Notes: generated from the sequence alone by a model not told the origin. DNA of 64,000 nucleotides from Parvicella sp964387945 (GCA_964387945.1 CAYLYX010000001.1:1-64000); one strand, 5' to 3'; positions 8,369 through 17,795 are shown, counted from the first letter of the stretch. Numbers and translations: made by a program.

Positions 8369-8824
8369 ATGAGGTACTTGATTTTAACAATAATTACCCT
8401 TTCGATGATCGGTTGTAACAGTAAAAAAGCTACTGCTACCAATGGGGAAAAAGGCAAAAATAACGACACTGAAATAAAGGATATTACGCTAGACAACAAC
8501 TTTCAGCAGCCCAAAGAGAATCCTTCTTTTGAAGTGTTGGATGCAAGCATTTCGGGAGACATCCTTACGGTGAAGATCTCTTACTCAGGCGGCTGTGAAG
8601 AGCACGTTTTCAATGCCTATTTCAATGGTATGTATATGAAATCTGAACCACCTAAAGCGGGGATATTTATTGAACATGTCGATAATGACGACTCGTGCAG
8701 GGAACTGATCACGGAAGAAATTCAGTTTGATTTGACCAACATGCGTTACCCTGGTAAAGAGAAAGACTACAAAGTGATGGTTGGAATGAACCATTTCGAC
8801 TCGTATTTACCGTATGAATATTGA
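8369..8824 (+). CDS. hypothetical lipoprotein
   Basis: 151 residues. The N-terminus MRYLILTIITLSMIGC is a lipoprotein signal with acylated C16, followed by a Lys/Asn-rich linker and a compact beta-rich domain carrying two cysteines (SYSGGCEEHVF and DDSCREL) that could form a disulfide in the periplasm. I do not recognise a characterised family. Not clearly in an operon: the next gene has its own promoter-like box starting 40 bases after the stop. Confidence 0.72.
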   Translation: MRYLILTIITLSMIGCNSKKATATNGEKGKNNDTEIKDITLDNNFQQPKENPSFEVLDASISGDILTVKISYSGGCEEHVFNAYFNGMYMKSEPPKAGIFIEHVDNDDSCRELITEEIQFDLTNMRYPGKEKDYKVMVGMNHFDSYLPYEY

Positions 8825-8838
8825 TTAATGCGGTCTAA

Positions 8839-8871
8839 TTGACCCTGCGTTTGGAAGTTTGGCTAACTTTG
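8839..8871 (+). promoter_or_regulatory. promoter TTG-N22-TAACTTTG ahead of the thioesterase gene
   Basis: TTG at 8839-8841 and a perfect TAACTTTG at 8864-8871. The upstream TTG at 8859 that could start the reading frame lies inside the promoter, which argues for the ATG at 8883 as the start. Confidence 0.5.
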
Positions 8872-8882
8872 CATCAAACAAA

Positions 8883-9413
8883 ATGCATATGAGTCTTACG
8901 CCCAAAACACCCCATGAATCGTTGACCATTCAGACGCATTTGGTCATGCCAAATGATGCTAATCAATTAGGAAACCTCTTTGGAGGTCAATTGATGGCTT
9001 GGATGGATGAAGTAGCAAGCATTACTGCCTTTAGACATTGTGGAAATGTTGCGGTTACCGCATCCATTAATAATGTGTCCTTTACGCAGCCCATTCCGTT
9101 AGGGTCTTATGTGATTTTGGAGTCTAAGGTATCTCGAGCGTTTAATACTTCCATGGAAATCTTTGTGGATGTTTATCTGGAAACAAGAGACGGTAATCGC
9201 TCCAAGTGTAATGAAGCTATTTTTCTTTTTGTTGCAATGGACGAAGATGGAAAACCGTTGCCAGTGCCTTCTTTAAACCCTGTAACTACAGAGGAGAAAA
9301 AAAGGTTTGAGGGAGCACTAAGAAGAAAGCAATTGAGTTTAATTCTTAGCGGTAGGTTAAAACCAGATGACGCCACCGAACTGAAGAAAATTTTTGTTCC
9401 ACTAACTCATTGA
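8883..9413 (+). CDS. acyl-CoA thioesterase, hotdog fold (YciA/ACOT-like)
   Basis: 176 residues. The hotdog core is evident: HLVMPNDANQLGNLFGGQLMAWMDEV (with the conserved N-x-x-G-x-x-F-G-G pattern and the active-site Asp in MDE), followed by the VTASINNVSFTQPIPLG strand. It hydrolyses acyl-CoA to free acid and CoA in the cytoplasm. A second ATG at 8889 is also possible. It heads a tight run with the DUF4254 gene (6-base gap) and menA (4-base gap), so the three are probably co-transcribed. Confidence 0.88.
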   Translation: MHMSLTPKTPHESLTIQTHLVMPNDANQLGNLFGGQLMAWMDEVASITAFRHCGNVAVTASINNVSFTQPIPLGSYVILESKVSRAFNTSMEIFVDVYLETRDGNRSKCNEAIFLFVAMDEDGKPLPVPSLNPVTTEEKKRFEGALRRKQLSLILSGRLKPDDATELKKIFVPLTH

Positions 9414-9419
9414 TACGGC

Positions 9420-10025
9420 ATGAAGGCAAAGAAGTGTATTTCTATATTCAACGAATCCATTGAAGACTATCACCAAACTGATGATGTAGATGCAAAAATG
9501 CCTGCGAAGTATGCTGAAGGTTCGGTTGAACATTTAATGTATTTAAAGAACTGGATTGACACCGTGCAGTGGCATTTAGAAGACATTGTGCGCGATCCTG
9601 AGATTGATGCTGACTATGGTATGGAGATCAAGAGACGCATCGATAAGTCTAACCAACATCGTACGGATACCGTAGAGCTTATTGATGATTATTACATTCA
9701 TTTATACAAAGATGTAGCCCCAAAGGAGGGTGTAAAAATCAATACGGAAAGTCCAGCATGGGTGGTGGATCGGTTGTCAATTTTGTGCTTAAAAATCTAC
9801 CACATGCAGGAGCAGGTAGAACGTACAGATGCTTCCACAGAACACGTTCAAAAGTGTCAGCAAAAGTTAGACATCTTGTTGGAGCAACAAGAAGACCTGT
9901 GCGCGTCATTTGACGATCTTTTGCAGGCTTATGCGAATGGCGATAAAAAAATCAAGGTATATCGACAGATGAAAATGTACAACGATGATTCCTTGAATCC
10001 CGTTCTTTACGCATCAAAGAAATAA
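9420..10025 (+). CDS. DUF4254 family protein
   Basis: 201 residues, all-alpha and highly charged, matching my memory of the DUF4254 family that is widespread in Bacteroidota (ESIEDYH near the start, YLKNWIDTVQWHLEDIVRDP, IKRRIDKSNQHRTDTVELID). No signal peptide or membrane segment, so cytoplasmic. The function is not known. It lies between an acyl-CoA thioesterase and menA, with 4-6 base gaps. Confidence 0.8.
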   Translation: MKAKKCISIFNESIEDYHQTDDVDAKMPAKYAEGSVEHLMYLKNWIDTVQWHLEDIVRDPEIDADYGMEIKRRIDKSNQHRTDTVELIDDYYIHLYKDVAPKEGVKINTESPAWVVDRLSILCLKIYHMQEQVERTDASTEHVQKCQQKLDILLEQQEDLCASFDDLLQAYANGDKKIKVYRQMKMYNDDSLNPVLYASKK

Positions 10026-10029
10026 TCGA

Positions 10030-10947
10030 TTGGCATCTGCAAAAGATTGGATATCATCGTTTCGGTTGAGAACGCTTCCACTTGCACTCTCCTGCATATT
10101 AGCAGGTAGCTTGTTTGCATATGCACAAGGTAAATTTGATGGCGTTATTCTATTGCTCGCTGCTACTACCACTATTTTACTTCAGGTTTTATCTAATATC
10201 GCCAATGATTATGGAGATGGCGTTAAAGGAACAGATAATGAAAACCGTGTAGGGCCTGAACGAGCGATTCAAAGCAAGAAAATTAGCATCAAGGCGATGC
10301 GTAACGCGATTATTCTAAATAGTATACTTGCGTTCGGAAGTGGCATCCTATTGATTTACTATGCATTACAAGATGCTTCAAAACAAGACATTTACGTTTT
10401 CATTGGTCTGGGTATTTTGAGTATTCTTGCCGCCATCATGTACACAGTTGGAAAAAAGGCCTATGGCTATTCTGGCCTCGGAGATTTTTTTGTGTTTATC
10501 TTCTTTGGATTGGTGGGTGTTGTAGGAGTTTATTACCTGCACACGAAAACACTAGATGCATTTGTTTTTCTCCCTGCCGGTTTCACAGGTTTTATGAGTA
10601 TGGCTGTCCTGAACATGAATAACATGCGTGATATTGAAAACGACAAGGTTAGCCGAAAGAACACGATGGTTGTGAAAATGGGTTTTGAAAAAGCAAAGAA
10701 TTATCATACCACCCTACTTCTTCTAGGTATGCTGTCTTGGGTTTTAGGCTTGATTTTGTTAGGAGAGAAAACGGGGCAGTACTATTTACTATTATCGATT
10801 CTCCCTTTTGTTCTTTTTATCAAGAATTTAGTTTTCGTTCGAAAGAATGATATTCCGAAAGACCTAGACCCCGAACTCAAGAAAATAGCATTGGGGACTT
10901 TTGTAACCACTTTGATCGGATGGATCGTGGTATTAGTGATTTCTTAG
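10030..10947 (+). CDS. menA: 1,4-dihydroxy-2-naphthoate polyprenyltransferase
   Basis: Integral membrane UbiA-superfamily enzyme that prenylates dihydroxynaphthoate in menaquinone synthesis. Both Asp-rich motifs are visible: NDYGDGVKGTDN (about 56-67) and NNMRDIENDKVSRKN (about 197-211); about eight to nine hydrophobic helices follow the usual pattern. 305 residues is normal. Start is TTG 10030, four bases after the DUF4254 stop. The 3' end overlaps the convergent GT39 gene by 15 bases. Other men genes are outside the window. A UbiA relative with a different acceptor is the only alternative. Confidence 0.9.
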   Translation: MASAKDWISSFRLRTLPLALSCILAGSLFAYAQGKFDGVILLLAATTTILLQVLSNIANDYGDGVKGTDNENRVGPERAIQSKKISIKAMRNAIILNSILAFGSGILLIYYALQDASKQDIYVFIGLGILSILAAIMYTVGKKAYGYSGLGDFFVFIFFGLVGVVGVYYLHTKTLDAFVFLPAGFTGFMSMAVLNMNNMRDIENDKVSRKNTMVVKMGFEKAKNYHTTLLLLGMLSWVLGLILLGEKTGQYYLLLSILPFVLFIKNLVFVRKNDIPKDLDPELKKIALGTFVTTLIGWIVVLVIS

Positions 10948-12300
10948 TACCAACTTAAAACCATCAAACTGAAGCGCTTCGCCTTCTTCCCCTTCATTTA
11001 CTAACATTATCTTATGGGCTGACGGATGGTCTCTCCAAACACTAATTTTGGCATACCTTGAAAGATAAGCCATAGTGCCCCAACCGTAGCGAATGTTATT
11101 GCTACAGTCTAACGTTTGTCCAGCAAATTGGCTTTCAGCTAATTTTTCTACACCCATCACCAATTCTTGATCTCTTTTGTAAAATTGTGTGGAAACGGCT
11201 GATAGTCCTATAGCCACAACTACCATTGGAATAACAATCACGGTGGGCTTTGAAATTCGCTGAGCGATTTTTTCATGTAATCGTTCAAACCCATTTTCCA
11301 TGTACAATGCAATGGCAATGGCAATAAATGGATAAACCGTGAGAATGTAAAAATCTCGTTGCTTTAGACTTATCATAATGGGCAACACACCGCATAGTGC
11401 TAATACAATAAAAAGCAAAGACCAGTTGCGATTCTGGTCGCTTAATTTCAACTTATTTCTCATTACAAAAAAAACGAGTACGGCAATAACCAGAGGGATC
11501 AACGTCTGCAAAATGAAATACTCTAAAATTTTAAAACGATGAGCAACGGTCTGGATATGCTCAACACTATTCCTTACCTGATGATCAAAATAAGTAGAAA
11601 TGAACGCATAACTTGCTTCATTTAGCACAAAAGGTAACATAGATATCCCAAAACCTAGCAGCATAGATATTCCGCTTAACAAGTGCTTAGTGAAGGCTCT
11701 TTCTTTGAAGAAGAAGAGTATGTAAATGACCGGAAGTGCAAACGGAAAGAGTCCTACAAATCCTTTCGATAAAAACGCCAACGTAAGCATCACTCCGCTC
11801 AGAATGTTCCACAACACCACCTTCTCCTTCATTCCGTTCAAAAAAAACAGAACGCTCGCACTAACAAATATGCCCATCGTATTCTCAAGCATATTATTCG
11901 AAAAAGACCAGGCAACCATAGGAATACAAATCCATAAAAAAAGTGGCACCCAGGCTATTTTTGAATCCGGTTTAAGTTTCTTCCAAATACCAATGATCAA
12001 CCAACCGTTGATAAACCAAACCAGTAAGGAGTAAAACCTTTCTGAAAGAAACGAGTCAACAAACAAGCGATGAAAAATGGACTCCATCCAGATTGCCAGC
12101 GGAGGATGTTCGTAGAACGGATTCATCAATGTTTCACTAAACTTCATCTCCCAAAGCGTGCCATTTCCTTGCGATAAATTACTAGCTACGGCAGCATAGA
12201 TCGTTCCATCCATGAACATTCCCTTACTAAAAAGGGGGAAAGCCAATAGAAGTAACCCAATGGCGAAAACCAATAATACGTATGCAGATTCTCTTTTCAA
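10933..12300 (-). CDS. GT39/ArnT-like membrane glycosyltransferase
   Basis: 455 residues with about ten to twelve hydrophobic helices. After helix 1, the periplasmic loop carries FMDGTIYAAVASNLSQGNG, the position of the catalytic Asp of PMT/ArnT-type enzymes, followed by HPPLAIWMESIFHRLF, another family hallmark. Such enzymes use polyprenyl-phosphate sugars to glycosylate lipids or proteins on the periplasmic side. Acceptor unknown; the GT2 enzyme at 5951 is a plausible source of donor. Start is TTG 12300 (MKRESAYVLL), supported by a TAGATTTG box 11 bases upstream. Confidence 0.82.
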   Translation of the reverse strand: MKRESAYVLLVFAIGLLLLAFPLFSKGMFMDGTIYAAVASNLSQGNGTLWEMKFSETLMNPFYEHPPLAIWMESIFHRLFVDSFLSERFYSLLVWFINGWLIIGIWKKLKPDSKIAWVPLFLWICIPMVAWSFSNNMLENTMGIFVSASVLFFLNGMKEKVVLWNILSGVMLTLAFLSKGFVGLFPFALPVIYILFFFKERAFTKHLLSGISMLLGFGISMLPFVLNEASYAFISTYFDHQVRNSVEHIQTVAHRFKILEYFILQTLIPLVIAVLVFFVMRNKLKLSDQNRNWSLLFIVLALCGVLPIMISLKQRDFYILTVYPFIAIAIALYMENGFERLHEKIAQRISKPTVIVIPMVVVAIGLSAVSTQFYKRDQELVMGVEKLAESQFAGQTLDCSNNIRYGWGTMAYLSRYAKISVWRDHPSAHKIMLVNEGEEGEALQFDGFKLVLRNH

Positions 12301-12310
12301 AATAGAAGAA

Positions 12311-12318
12311 CAAATCTA
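12311..12318 (-). promoter_or_regulatory. -7 box TAGATTTG for the GT39-like gene
   Basis: Perfect TAnnTTTG on the minus strand just ahead of the TTG start at 12300, predicting a very short leader. Confidence 0.45.
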
Positions 12319-12361
12319 ATTAAACTCAGGTTTCGAAACACATAAGAATACAATTATCCCT

Positions 12362-12369
12362 TATATTCG
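12362..12369 (+). promoter_or_regulatory. -7-like box TATATTCG ahead of lysC
   Basis: One mismatch to TAnnTTTG, 21 bases ahead of the ATG at 12391. No clear -33 TTG and no leader long enough for a lysine riboswitch. Confidence 0.35.
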
Positions 12370-12390
12370 TGTCCCCAAAATCAAGTTGTT

Positions 12391-13722
12391 ATGATCGTAA
12401 TGAAATTTGGAGGTACTTCCGTGGGGAGTGCTGAAAGAATGAAAGAGGTAGCGAAGCTCATCACGATGAATTCGCAAAGAAAAATCGTTGTACTTTCTGC
12501 AGTAAGTGGTACGACCAATAAATTGGTGGCTATCGGTGATGCGCTATACAAACAGAAAAAAGAGGAAGCCACTTCAAAGATCAAACAACTAAAAAGTGAA
12601 TATGATGTACTCATTCGGGAACTTTACAGTCGTGATGAAAGCTTGCAACGAGCAAAAGAACTGCTGGAAGAGAACTTCGGATATCTGATTTCTTTTACAA
12701 AGGATCTTTTTACGATTTATGAAGAACGAGCACTTTTGGCTCAGGGAGAGTTGTTGTCTACCAATCTTTTTAAGATCTACTGCGATGAAGTCGGAATAAG
12801 TACCGCATTGATTCCTGCATTGGATTTTATGCGTATCGATAAAAATCTGGAACCTGACGAATATTACATCCAATCTAACCTGGAAAAGGAACTCACGGAC
12901 AACGAAGACATTTCGATCTTTATTACTCAGGGTTACATTTGTAGAAATGCCTTTGGAGAAATCGACAATCTCAAGCGAGGAGGGAGTGATTATACGGCAA
13001 CGTTAATCGGTGCGGCAATTCGGGCAGAAGAAGTTCAGATTTGGACAGACATTGATGGCATGCACAATAACGACCCAAGAATTGTGGAAGGAACACATCC
13101 CGTGGAGGCTTTGTCTTACAATGAAGCTGCCGAGTTGGCTTATTTCGGAGCAAAGATCCTTCACCCTTCTTGTGTTTGGCCGGCTCAAACGTATAAAATT
13201 CCAATTGCCTTAAAAAACACGATGCAACCGGAGGCGCGAGGCACCATTATTTCTCAGCATACCGATCGTGATCGTGTAACAGCAATTGCTGCAAAGGATG
13301 GTATCACAGCGATCAAAATTAAGTCAGGGCGCATGTTGAATGCCTATGGTTTTCTTCGCAACGTATTTGAAGTGTTTGAACGATATAAAACTCCGATCGA
13401 CATGATCACCACCTCAGAAGTTGCCGTCTCTTTGACAATTGACGATGATACTAGGTTGAGTGATATTTTGGATGAACTCAAAAAGTATGCGCATGTGGAG
13501 ATTGATAACAAGCAAACCATTGTGTGTGTAGTTGGTGATTTCCTCTCAGAGAAAAAAGGTTATGCCGAGCAAATCTTTGGTTCGTTGAAGAACATTCCGA
13601 TCCGAATGATCTCCTACGGAGGAAGTCATAACAACGTTTCCATCCTTGTGAATGAATCAGATAAAGAAGGTGCGTTGAAAGCGCTTCACAATGGACTTTT
13701 TACTTCCAAAACCTTGGCCTGA
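12391..13722 (+). CDS. lysC: aspartate kinase
   Basis: Phosphorylates aspartate in the first step to lysine, methionine and threonine. MKFGGTSVG opens the amino-acid-kinase domain (1-280), with LKRGGSDYTATLIGAA and WTDIDGMHNNDPRIV (substrate and ATP contacts) further along; two ACT-type regulatory segments follow (about 300-443, including IKIKSGRMLNAYGF and VVGDFLSEKKGYA), consistent with feedback control. 443 residues without a homoserine-dehydrogenase extension, so monofunctional. The stop shares a base with the lysA start (TGATG), indicating coupling in a lysine operon. An ATG at 12400 is a possible alternative start. Confidence 0.95.
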   Translation: MIVMKFGGTSVGSAERMKEVAKLITMNSQRKIVVLSAVSGTTNKLVAIGDALYKQKKEEATSKIKQLKSEYDVLIRELYSRDESLQRAKELLEENFGYLISFTKDLFTIYEERALLAQGELLSTNLFKIYCDEVGISTALIPALDFMRIDKNLEPDEYYIQSNLEKELTDNEDISIFITQGYICRNAFGEIDNLKRGGSDYTATLIGAAIRAEEVQIWTDIDGMHNNDPRIVEGTHPVEALSYNEAAELAYFGAKILHPSCVWPAQTYKIPIALKNTMQPEARGTIISQHTDRDRVTAIAAKDGITAIKIKSGRMLNAYGFLRNVFEVFERYKTPIDMITTSEVAVSLTIDDDTRLSDILDELKKYAHVEIDNKQTIVCVVGDFLSEKKGYAEQIFGSLKNIPIRMISYGGSHNNVSILVNESDKEGALKALHNGLFTSKTLA

Positions 13723-14891
13723 TGGAGTTGGATAGAGATTATATATTACAAGCTGTAGAGCAATCCCCTACTCCATTTTACTTGTATCGAATGGATTTAC
13801 TGAGGGCTACACTTGATGCTTGTAAAAAAGCGGCTGACCAGTACAACTACAAGGTTCATTATGCTTTAAAAGCAAATTCTGATGCTCACGTACTTCAGAT
13901 GATTGCCAACTATGGTTTTGGTGCTGACTGTGTGAGCGGACAAGAAATCCTAACCGCTCTGGAAAATGGTTTCTCACCCGATCATACTGCCTTTGCTGGT
14001 GTGGGAAAAACAGATGCTGAAATCAACATTGGTTTGGATGCGGAAATTTTCACGTTTAACTGTGAGAGTATTCAAGAAATTGAGGTCATCAATGAACTGG
14101 CACAGCAAAAAGGAAAGGTTGCACGCATTGCTTTGCGGATTAACCCGAATGTCAACGCGAATACGCATAAATACATTACCACAGGGCTGGAAGAAAACAA
14201 ATTCGGCATTAACCGTTGGGAGTTTGATGCCATCCTGAAAACACTTGATGCTTGTAAAAACATTCAACTCACCGGACTTCACTTTCACATTGGGAGTCAG
14301 ATTGTAGATTTAAGCTCTTACCGCAGTCTCTGTCTGCGTGTGAATGAAATTCAGCAGTGGTTCATCGAGCATCGTATCCTTTTGGAGCACATCAACGTAG
14401 GTGGTGGATTGGGTATTGACTATTACCAACCCGACTTAAACCCGATTGTAGATTTTGAAGGTTTCTTTGCCATTTTTAACGATTTTCTAGAGTTACAACC
14501 TCATCAAGAACTGCATTTTGAACTCGGTAGAGCGTTGGTGGGTACGATGGGTGAATTGATCACAAAGGTTCTTTATATTAAGAATGGTCAACGGACGAAT
14601 TTTGCGATTGTAGATGCCGGTATGACGGAACTCATTCGACCTGCTTTATACCAGGCGTATCATAAGATTGAAAATATCAGCAAGTCAACGCACGAACCCG
14701 ATGAATTTTATGATGTGGTAGGCCCCATTTGTGAGTCCAGCGACTGTTTTGGTAAACGCGTGAAATTACCTACTACTGAGCGGGGGGATATCGTAGCTAT
14801 ACGATGTGCGGGGGCGTACGGACAGGTGATGGCAAACCAGTATAACTTGAGGAAAATTCCTGAAGTGGTTTATTATGGAAAAGATCAGTAG
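13722..14891 (+). CDS. lysA: diaminopimelate decarboxylase
   Basis: PLP enzyme making L-lysine from meso-diaminopimelate, cytoplasmic. The alanine-racemase-like barrel shows YALKAN with the PLP lysine at K50, LHFHIGSQI, and INVGGGLGIDY; the C-terminal beta domain has GPICESSDCF (the cysteine contributed across the dimer) and GAYGQVMANQYNLR. 389 residues is typical. Overlaps lysC by one base, so it is translated from the same mRNA. Converges with a GNAT gene three bases beyond its stop. Confidence 0.95.
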   Translation: MELDRDYILQAVEQSPTPFYLYRMDLLRATLDACKKAADQYNYKVHYALKANSDAHVLQMIANYGFGADCVSGQEILTALENGFSPDHTAFAGVGKTDAEINIGLDAEIFTFNCESIQEIEVINELAQQKGKVARIALRINPNVNANTHKYITTGLEENKFGINRWEFDAILKTLDACKNIQLTGLHFHIGSQIVDLSSYRSLCLRVNEIQQWFIEHRILLEHINVGGGLGIDYYQPDLNPIVDFEGFFAIFNDFLELQPHQELHFELGRALVGTMGELITKVLYIKNGQRTNFAIVDAGMTELIRPALYQAYHKIENISKSTHEPDEFYDVVGPICESSDCFGKRVKLPTTERGDIVAIRCAGAYGQVMANQYNLRKIPEVVYYGKDQ

Positions 14892-14894
14892 GGC

Positions 14895-15698
14895 TTAACC
14901 GCAAAACCCACTTCCATAGGAGTAAATGAGTTCTGGATGCCAAGTATTTTGTTTCCCAAGAATCATTTTACAACTCTTTGTTCCTTCTTTCAATCCTAAA
15001 CTTCTCAAAAAGCTAATTGCTGCTTGATTTTCTTGAGGTAGAAATGTTCGCGCTCCCTTCTGAGCATGTTTTTGCTCAAGTAACTTGAGACCACATTCAC
15101 GATTCTTTGCTAAAACCAAACCTCGACCAAAGTTGGGAAGATAAAACCCTGTCAACTCACCATCCGTATCGAAACATCCATACCCTCCTTCAACATAAGT
15201 ACTAATCAAATGTGCTCTATTTTCACCATTGATTATGGCGTCCAATTCACAAACTTCTTGAATGTTCTCTTCGGATAAACGTTGAATTTCAGGCGAAAGT
15301 TTGAACTCTTCACTTTCAGTCGTGTCGAAACGATAGTAGTCTGATAGTTTACGAAATCCGACCTTACGGTAAACCGGCTCTCCCAGTTCAGTAGCGATCA
15401 AAAGCATGGTCTCACACTTCAACTCCTTTAGGAAGTTGACTAGAAAAGTTGTCATTTCAGACCCCAGGCCTCTTCCTCTGTATTTTTCATCTACAATAAT
15501 ATGTGCTAACCAGCCAACTGATCCTCTAATGAAGACATTGCCCGTACCTATGACTTTCTCATCCAATACCAGCACAAACGGATGAAAATAATCCTTCGTC
15601 AAATACATTTCTAAGAAAGCCTCGTAATCAAAATTCCAGTCCTTAGGTGGAAGCGAGTTTAACCCAGAAACATCACTTTTATCGAGCTTTCTAACCAT
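14895..15698 (-). CDS. GNAT N-acetyltransferase with a second acetyltransferase-like C-terminal domain
   Basis: 267 residues. The N-terminal half is a GNAT fold: HIIVDEKYRGRGLGSEMTTF is the acetyl-CoA-binding R-x-x-G-x-G/A loop, followed by LLIATELGEPVYRKVGFRKL. The C-terminal half (about 135-267; CFDTDGELTGFYLPNFGRG..., AISFLRSLGLKEG) resembles the Acetyltransf_18/YitH-type C-terminal domain, which I recall from GNAT proteins of this architecture. The substrate is unknown. A TTG at 15701 precedes the ATG directly; the ATG is preferred. Confidence 0.8.
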   Translation of the reverse strand: MVRKLDKSDVSGLNSLPPKDWNFDYEAFLEMYLTKDYFHPFVLVLDEKVIGTGNVFIRGSVGWLAHIIVDEKYRGRGLGSEMTTFLVNFLKELKCETMLLIATELGEPVYRKVGFRKLSDYYRFDTTESEEFKLSPEIQRLSEENIQEVCELDAIINGENRAHLISTYVEGGYGCFDTDGELTGFYLPNFGRGLVLAKNRECGLKLLEQKHAQKGARTFLPQENQAAISFLRSLGLKEGTKSCKMILGKQNTWHPELIYSYGSGFCG

Positions 15699-15762
15699 CA
15701 ATCTGCTGTTTTTTTTAACCTATTAAAGATACGAAAAAGCAGTTAACAATTTATGATCTGAA

Positions 15763-16986
15763 CTACATCGGTTTCTTCAAATCCTCCACCAACATCTCCA
15801 ACTTCTCAATAGTCGCGTGATCCATCACCACAATCTTAAACCACTTTGGGCTTTGATGGTTATCGGGCACTAAACCATATTTTCGAGCCACTTCCTGCGG
15901 CACAAATTCACTTCGAATGGTGATGATGTTGGAATGAGGATAACGATAGTATTTGATCTTTAGTTTGTCCAATTGTTCGCACATCCACTCGCACCTTCTT
16001 TGTAAAACGAACACTTTTTCTTGCCATCCATACGGACCATTTTTGGCTAGAATCATCCAGACGGCCGTAGCATTGGCACCTGAACGGCTTCCAATCAAGG
16101 TATAATCTTCGCCTTCTACGTAGCTGGCTTCTTTAGTGTTGGCGTATTGAATCAATCCTTTTTTAGCGATGAAAATTCCCGTTCCGTAAGGTGCTTGTGC
16201 CATTTTATGGGCATCAAGTGTAACCGAAGAAATTTTAGGGTGTGATAAGTTTAAATTCTCTGCATGCTTTGTGAACGGATAGTAAAAACCTCCGTAAGCG
16301 CCATCAATGTGTAGTTTAAAGTCTACATTGTGCTTTTCCAGCTTTTCAATATATACTTTTACATCATCCACCGAGCCAAACATTGTGGTCATCATGTTAC
16401 TCACGATAATAAAGTACTTCTTTCCTTGCTCCTTTGCAGCTAAAATCAATTTGTCCAGTTGCGCTTGATCGAGTATTCGATTGTCTGCATTGACTGGAAC
16501 TTTTTTGATATCAATAGCAAGCAAGTTGGCACCTTTGTCCATGGAGTAATGACTATCCTCACTACACAAAATGACGATTTCGTTTAACGCTGCCTGATGC
16601 TCTTGTTGAAAGTAGTTTCGATAAATCCACAACGCCTGAATGTTTGCTTCCGTTCCACCCGAAGCAATGTACCCATCATAAGCACCCGGCTGTGATTTGA
16701 GAATGTCTACGGCACAGATTTCCAAAGCTTCTTTTTCAATAGCTTGAGAACCGGCAAAAAAAGATTCTGACTTCCCCAACGTATGGCAACCAATGTTATT
16801 GGGATTCTGTACCAGGGTAGACATGAAGGGTGCATCCTTGAGAAAGGCAGCATCCTGAGAAAAAACATGCTCGTCCAAATGGGAGGCAGGAATCCCCAAG
16901 ATCAATGCATCCTGATAGTTTACATTTTTCTCTAATGCACTAAAAACGCGTGTTTTGATTTCCTCTTGTGACTTCTTCTTCCACAT
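15763..16986 (-). CDS. group II pyridoxal-dependent decarboxylase
   Basis: 407 residues, PLP fold type I. SGGTEANIQAL is the PLP-phosphate loop, HIDGAYGGFYYP carries the pyridine-nitrogen Asp, and TLDAHKMAQAPYG holds the Schiff-base lysine K261 next to H260. This is the glutamate/histidine/aromatic amino-acid decarboxylase superfamily; the substrate cannot be settled from reading. The ATG at 16986 is chosen because a strong promoter (17005-17034) overlaps the earlier TTG at 17007, so that TTG cannot be transcribed as a start. Confidence 0.85.
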   Translation of the reverse strand: MWKKKSQEEIKTRVFSALEKNVNYQDALILGIPASHLDEHVFSQDAAFLKDAPFMSTLVQNPNNIGCHTLGKSESFFAGSQAIEKEALEICAVDILKSQPGAYDGYIASGGTEANIQALWIYRNYFQQEHQAALNEIVILCSEDSHYSMDKGANLLAIDIKKVPVNADNRILDQAQLDKLILAAKEQGKKYFIIVSNMMTTMFGSVDDVKVYIEKLEKHNVDFKLHIDGAYGGFYYPFTKHAENLNLSHPKISSVTLDAHKMAQAPYGTGIFIAKKGLIQYANTKEASYVEGEDYTLIGSRSGANATAVWMILAKNGPYGWQEKVFVLQRRCEWMCEQLDKLKIKYYRYPHSNIITIRSEFVPQEVARKYGLVPDNHQSPKWFKIVVMDHATIEKLEMLVEDLKKPM

Positions 16987-17004
16987 GATGTTACAATTTT
17001 TCGG

Positions 17005-17034
17005 CAAAGCTAGGAAGCGATTTGCGTCTGCAAA
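17005..17034 (-). promoter_or_regulatory. promoter TTTG-N18-TAGCTTTG for the PLP decarboxylase
   Basis: On the minus strand TTTG (17031-17034) and a perfect TAGCTTTG (17005-17012) are separated by 18 bases, one of the best promoter matches in the window. The ATG at 16986 follows by 18 bases. Confidence 0.6.
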
Positions 17035-17050
17035 ATGATTTTAATCATTT
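17033..17050. repeat. 18-base palindrome overlapping the decarboxylase -33 box
   Basis: AAATGATT-TT-AATCATTT is a perfect inverted repeat overlapping the -33 element of the promoter at 17005-17034. Its position suits an operator; without a T-run on either side it is a poor terminator. AT-rich palindromes of this size can occur by chance. Confidence 0.35.
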
Positions 17051-17075
17051 GCCAAACAGCGAGTGTTGTAAAAGT

Positions 17076-17780
17076 TCAATACTCACTTCTAAAGAAAGAC
17101 TCTTCATCAGGCATAGAAGACTTGGGTAACTGTTCCATTTTAACTTTTGTAGGTCCCTGATTTTGGTACATCATATTGGTCAACATCCAACAGAACAACA
17201 TAAATTTACCTGACACGCCAATTTCTTTTACTGATTTACAGGATTTTACCGCTACTTCAAAGAACGGAACCATATTGTATGTTATGTTATTTGAGTTTAT
17301 ATCACTTTTTATGTAGACCAGCAGTTCTCCTACATATATTTTATGAGGCTGCTTAACATAACTCTCATAGTAGTCATTCCAACAGAACATGACTTGATCA
17401 CTGTACTTAATCAAGTTTAGAAAATTGCTATATCCAGAGGTCACTTTTACGGGATTCAACACATAACCCTGTTTAAGTTCTACTAATAGATTTTGATACG
17501 CCTCCACTGAGTTATCTGCTAAAAATCCATCAGATATGAGAGCTTTTTCAAAATCATAGACATAAACTTCGAGATTTATATTATAAGTATTAAATATGGA
17601 AATTGAGCAAGAGTCAAATGAATCTTTAAATACTTTGACCGCTTCATCTCCTAATACACTTTGTTTCACAACAGACTTTTCTTCATTATCAACTGGTTTA
17701 TCATCTTTACCATCTGTATTTACTTCCAAGCAGCTTGTTAAAAACAATAAACTAAGAAAAATTAATAAACCCAATTTCAT
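17076..17780 (-). CDS. hypothetical lipoprotein
   Basis: 234 residues from the ATG at 17780: MKLGLLIFLSLLFLTSC gives an acylated C17, followed by an acidic/Lys-rich linker (EVNTDGKDDKPVDNEEKS) and a mixed alpha/beta domain with three more cysteines. I recognise no family. A longer frame to 17810 would run into the accD terminator hairpin and lose the lipobox position, so it is rejected. This gene is slightly more AT-rich than its neighbours and stands alone between a terminator and the decarboxylase promoter. Confidence 0.7.
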   Translation of the reverse strand: MKLGLLIFLSLLFLTSCLEVNTDGKDDKPVDNEEKSVVKQSVLGDEAVKVFKDSFDSCSISIFNTYNINLEVYVYDFEKALISDGFLADNSVEAYQNLLVELKQGYVLNPVKVTSGYSNFLNLIKYSDQVMFCWNDYYESYVKQPHKIYVGELLVYIKSDINSNNITYNMVPFFEVAVKSCKSVKEIGVSGKFMLFCWMLTNMMYQNQGPTKVKMEQLPKSSMPDEESFFRSEY

Positions 17781-17795
17781 AAATTGAAAATACAC

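Noticed and set aside
12370..12390. Lysine riboswitch ahead of lysC-lysA
   Set aside because: The leader from the predicted start is about 15-20 bases, far too short for an aptamer.
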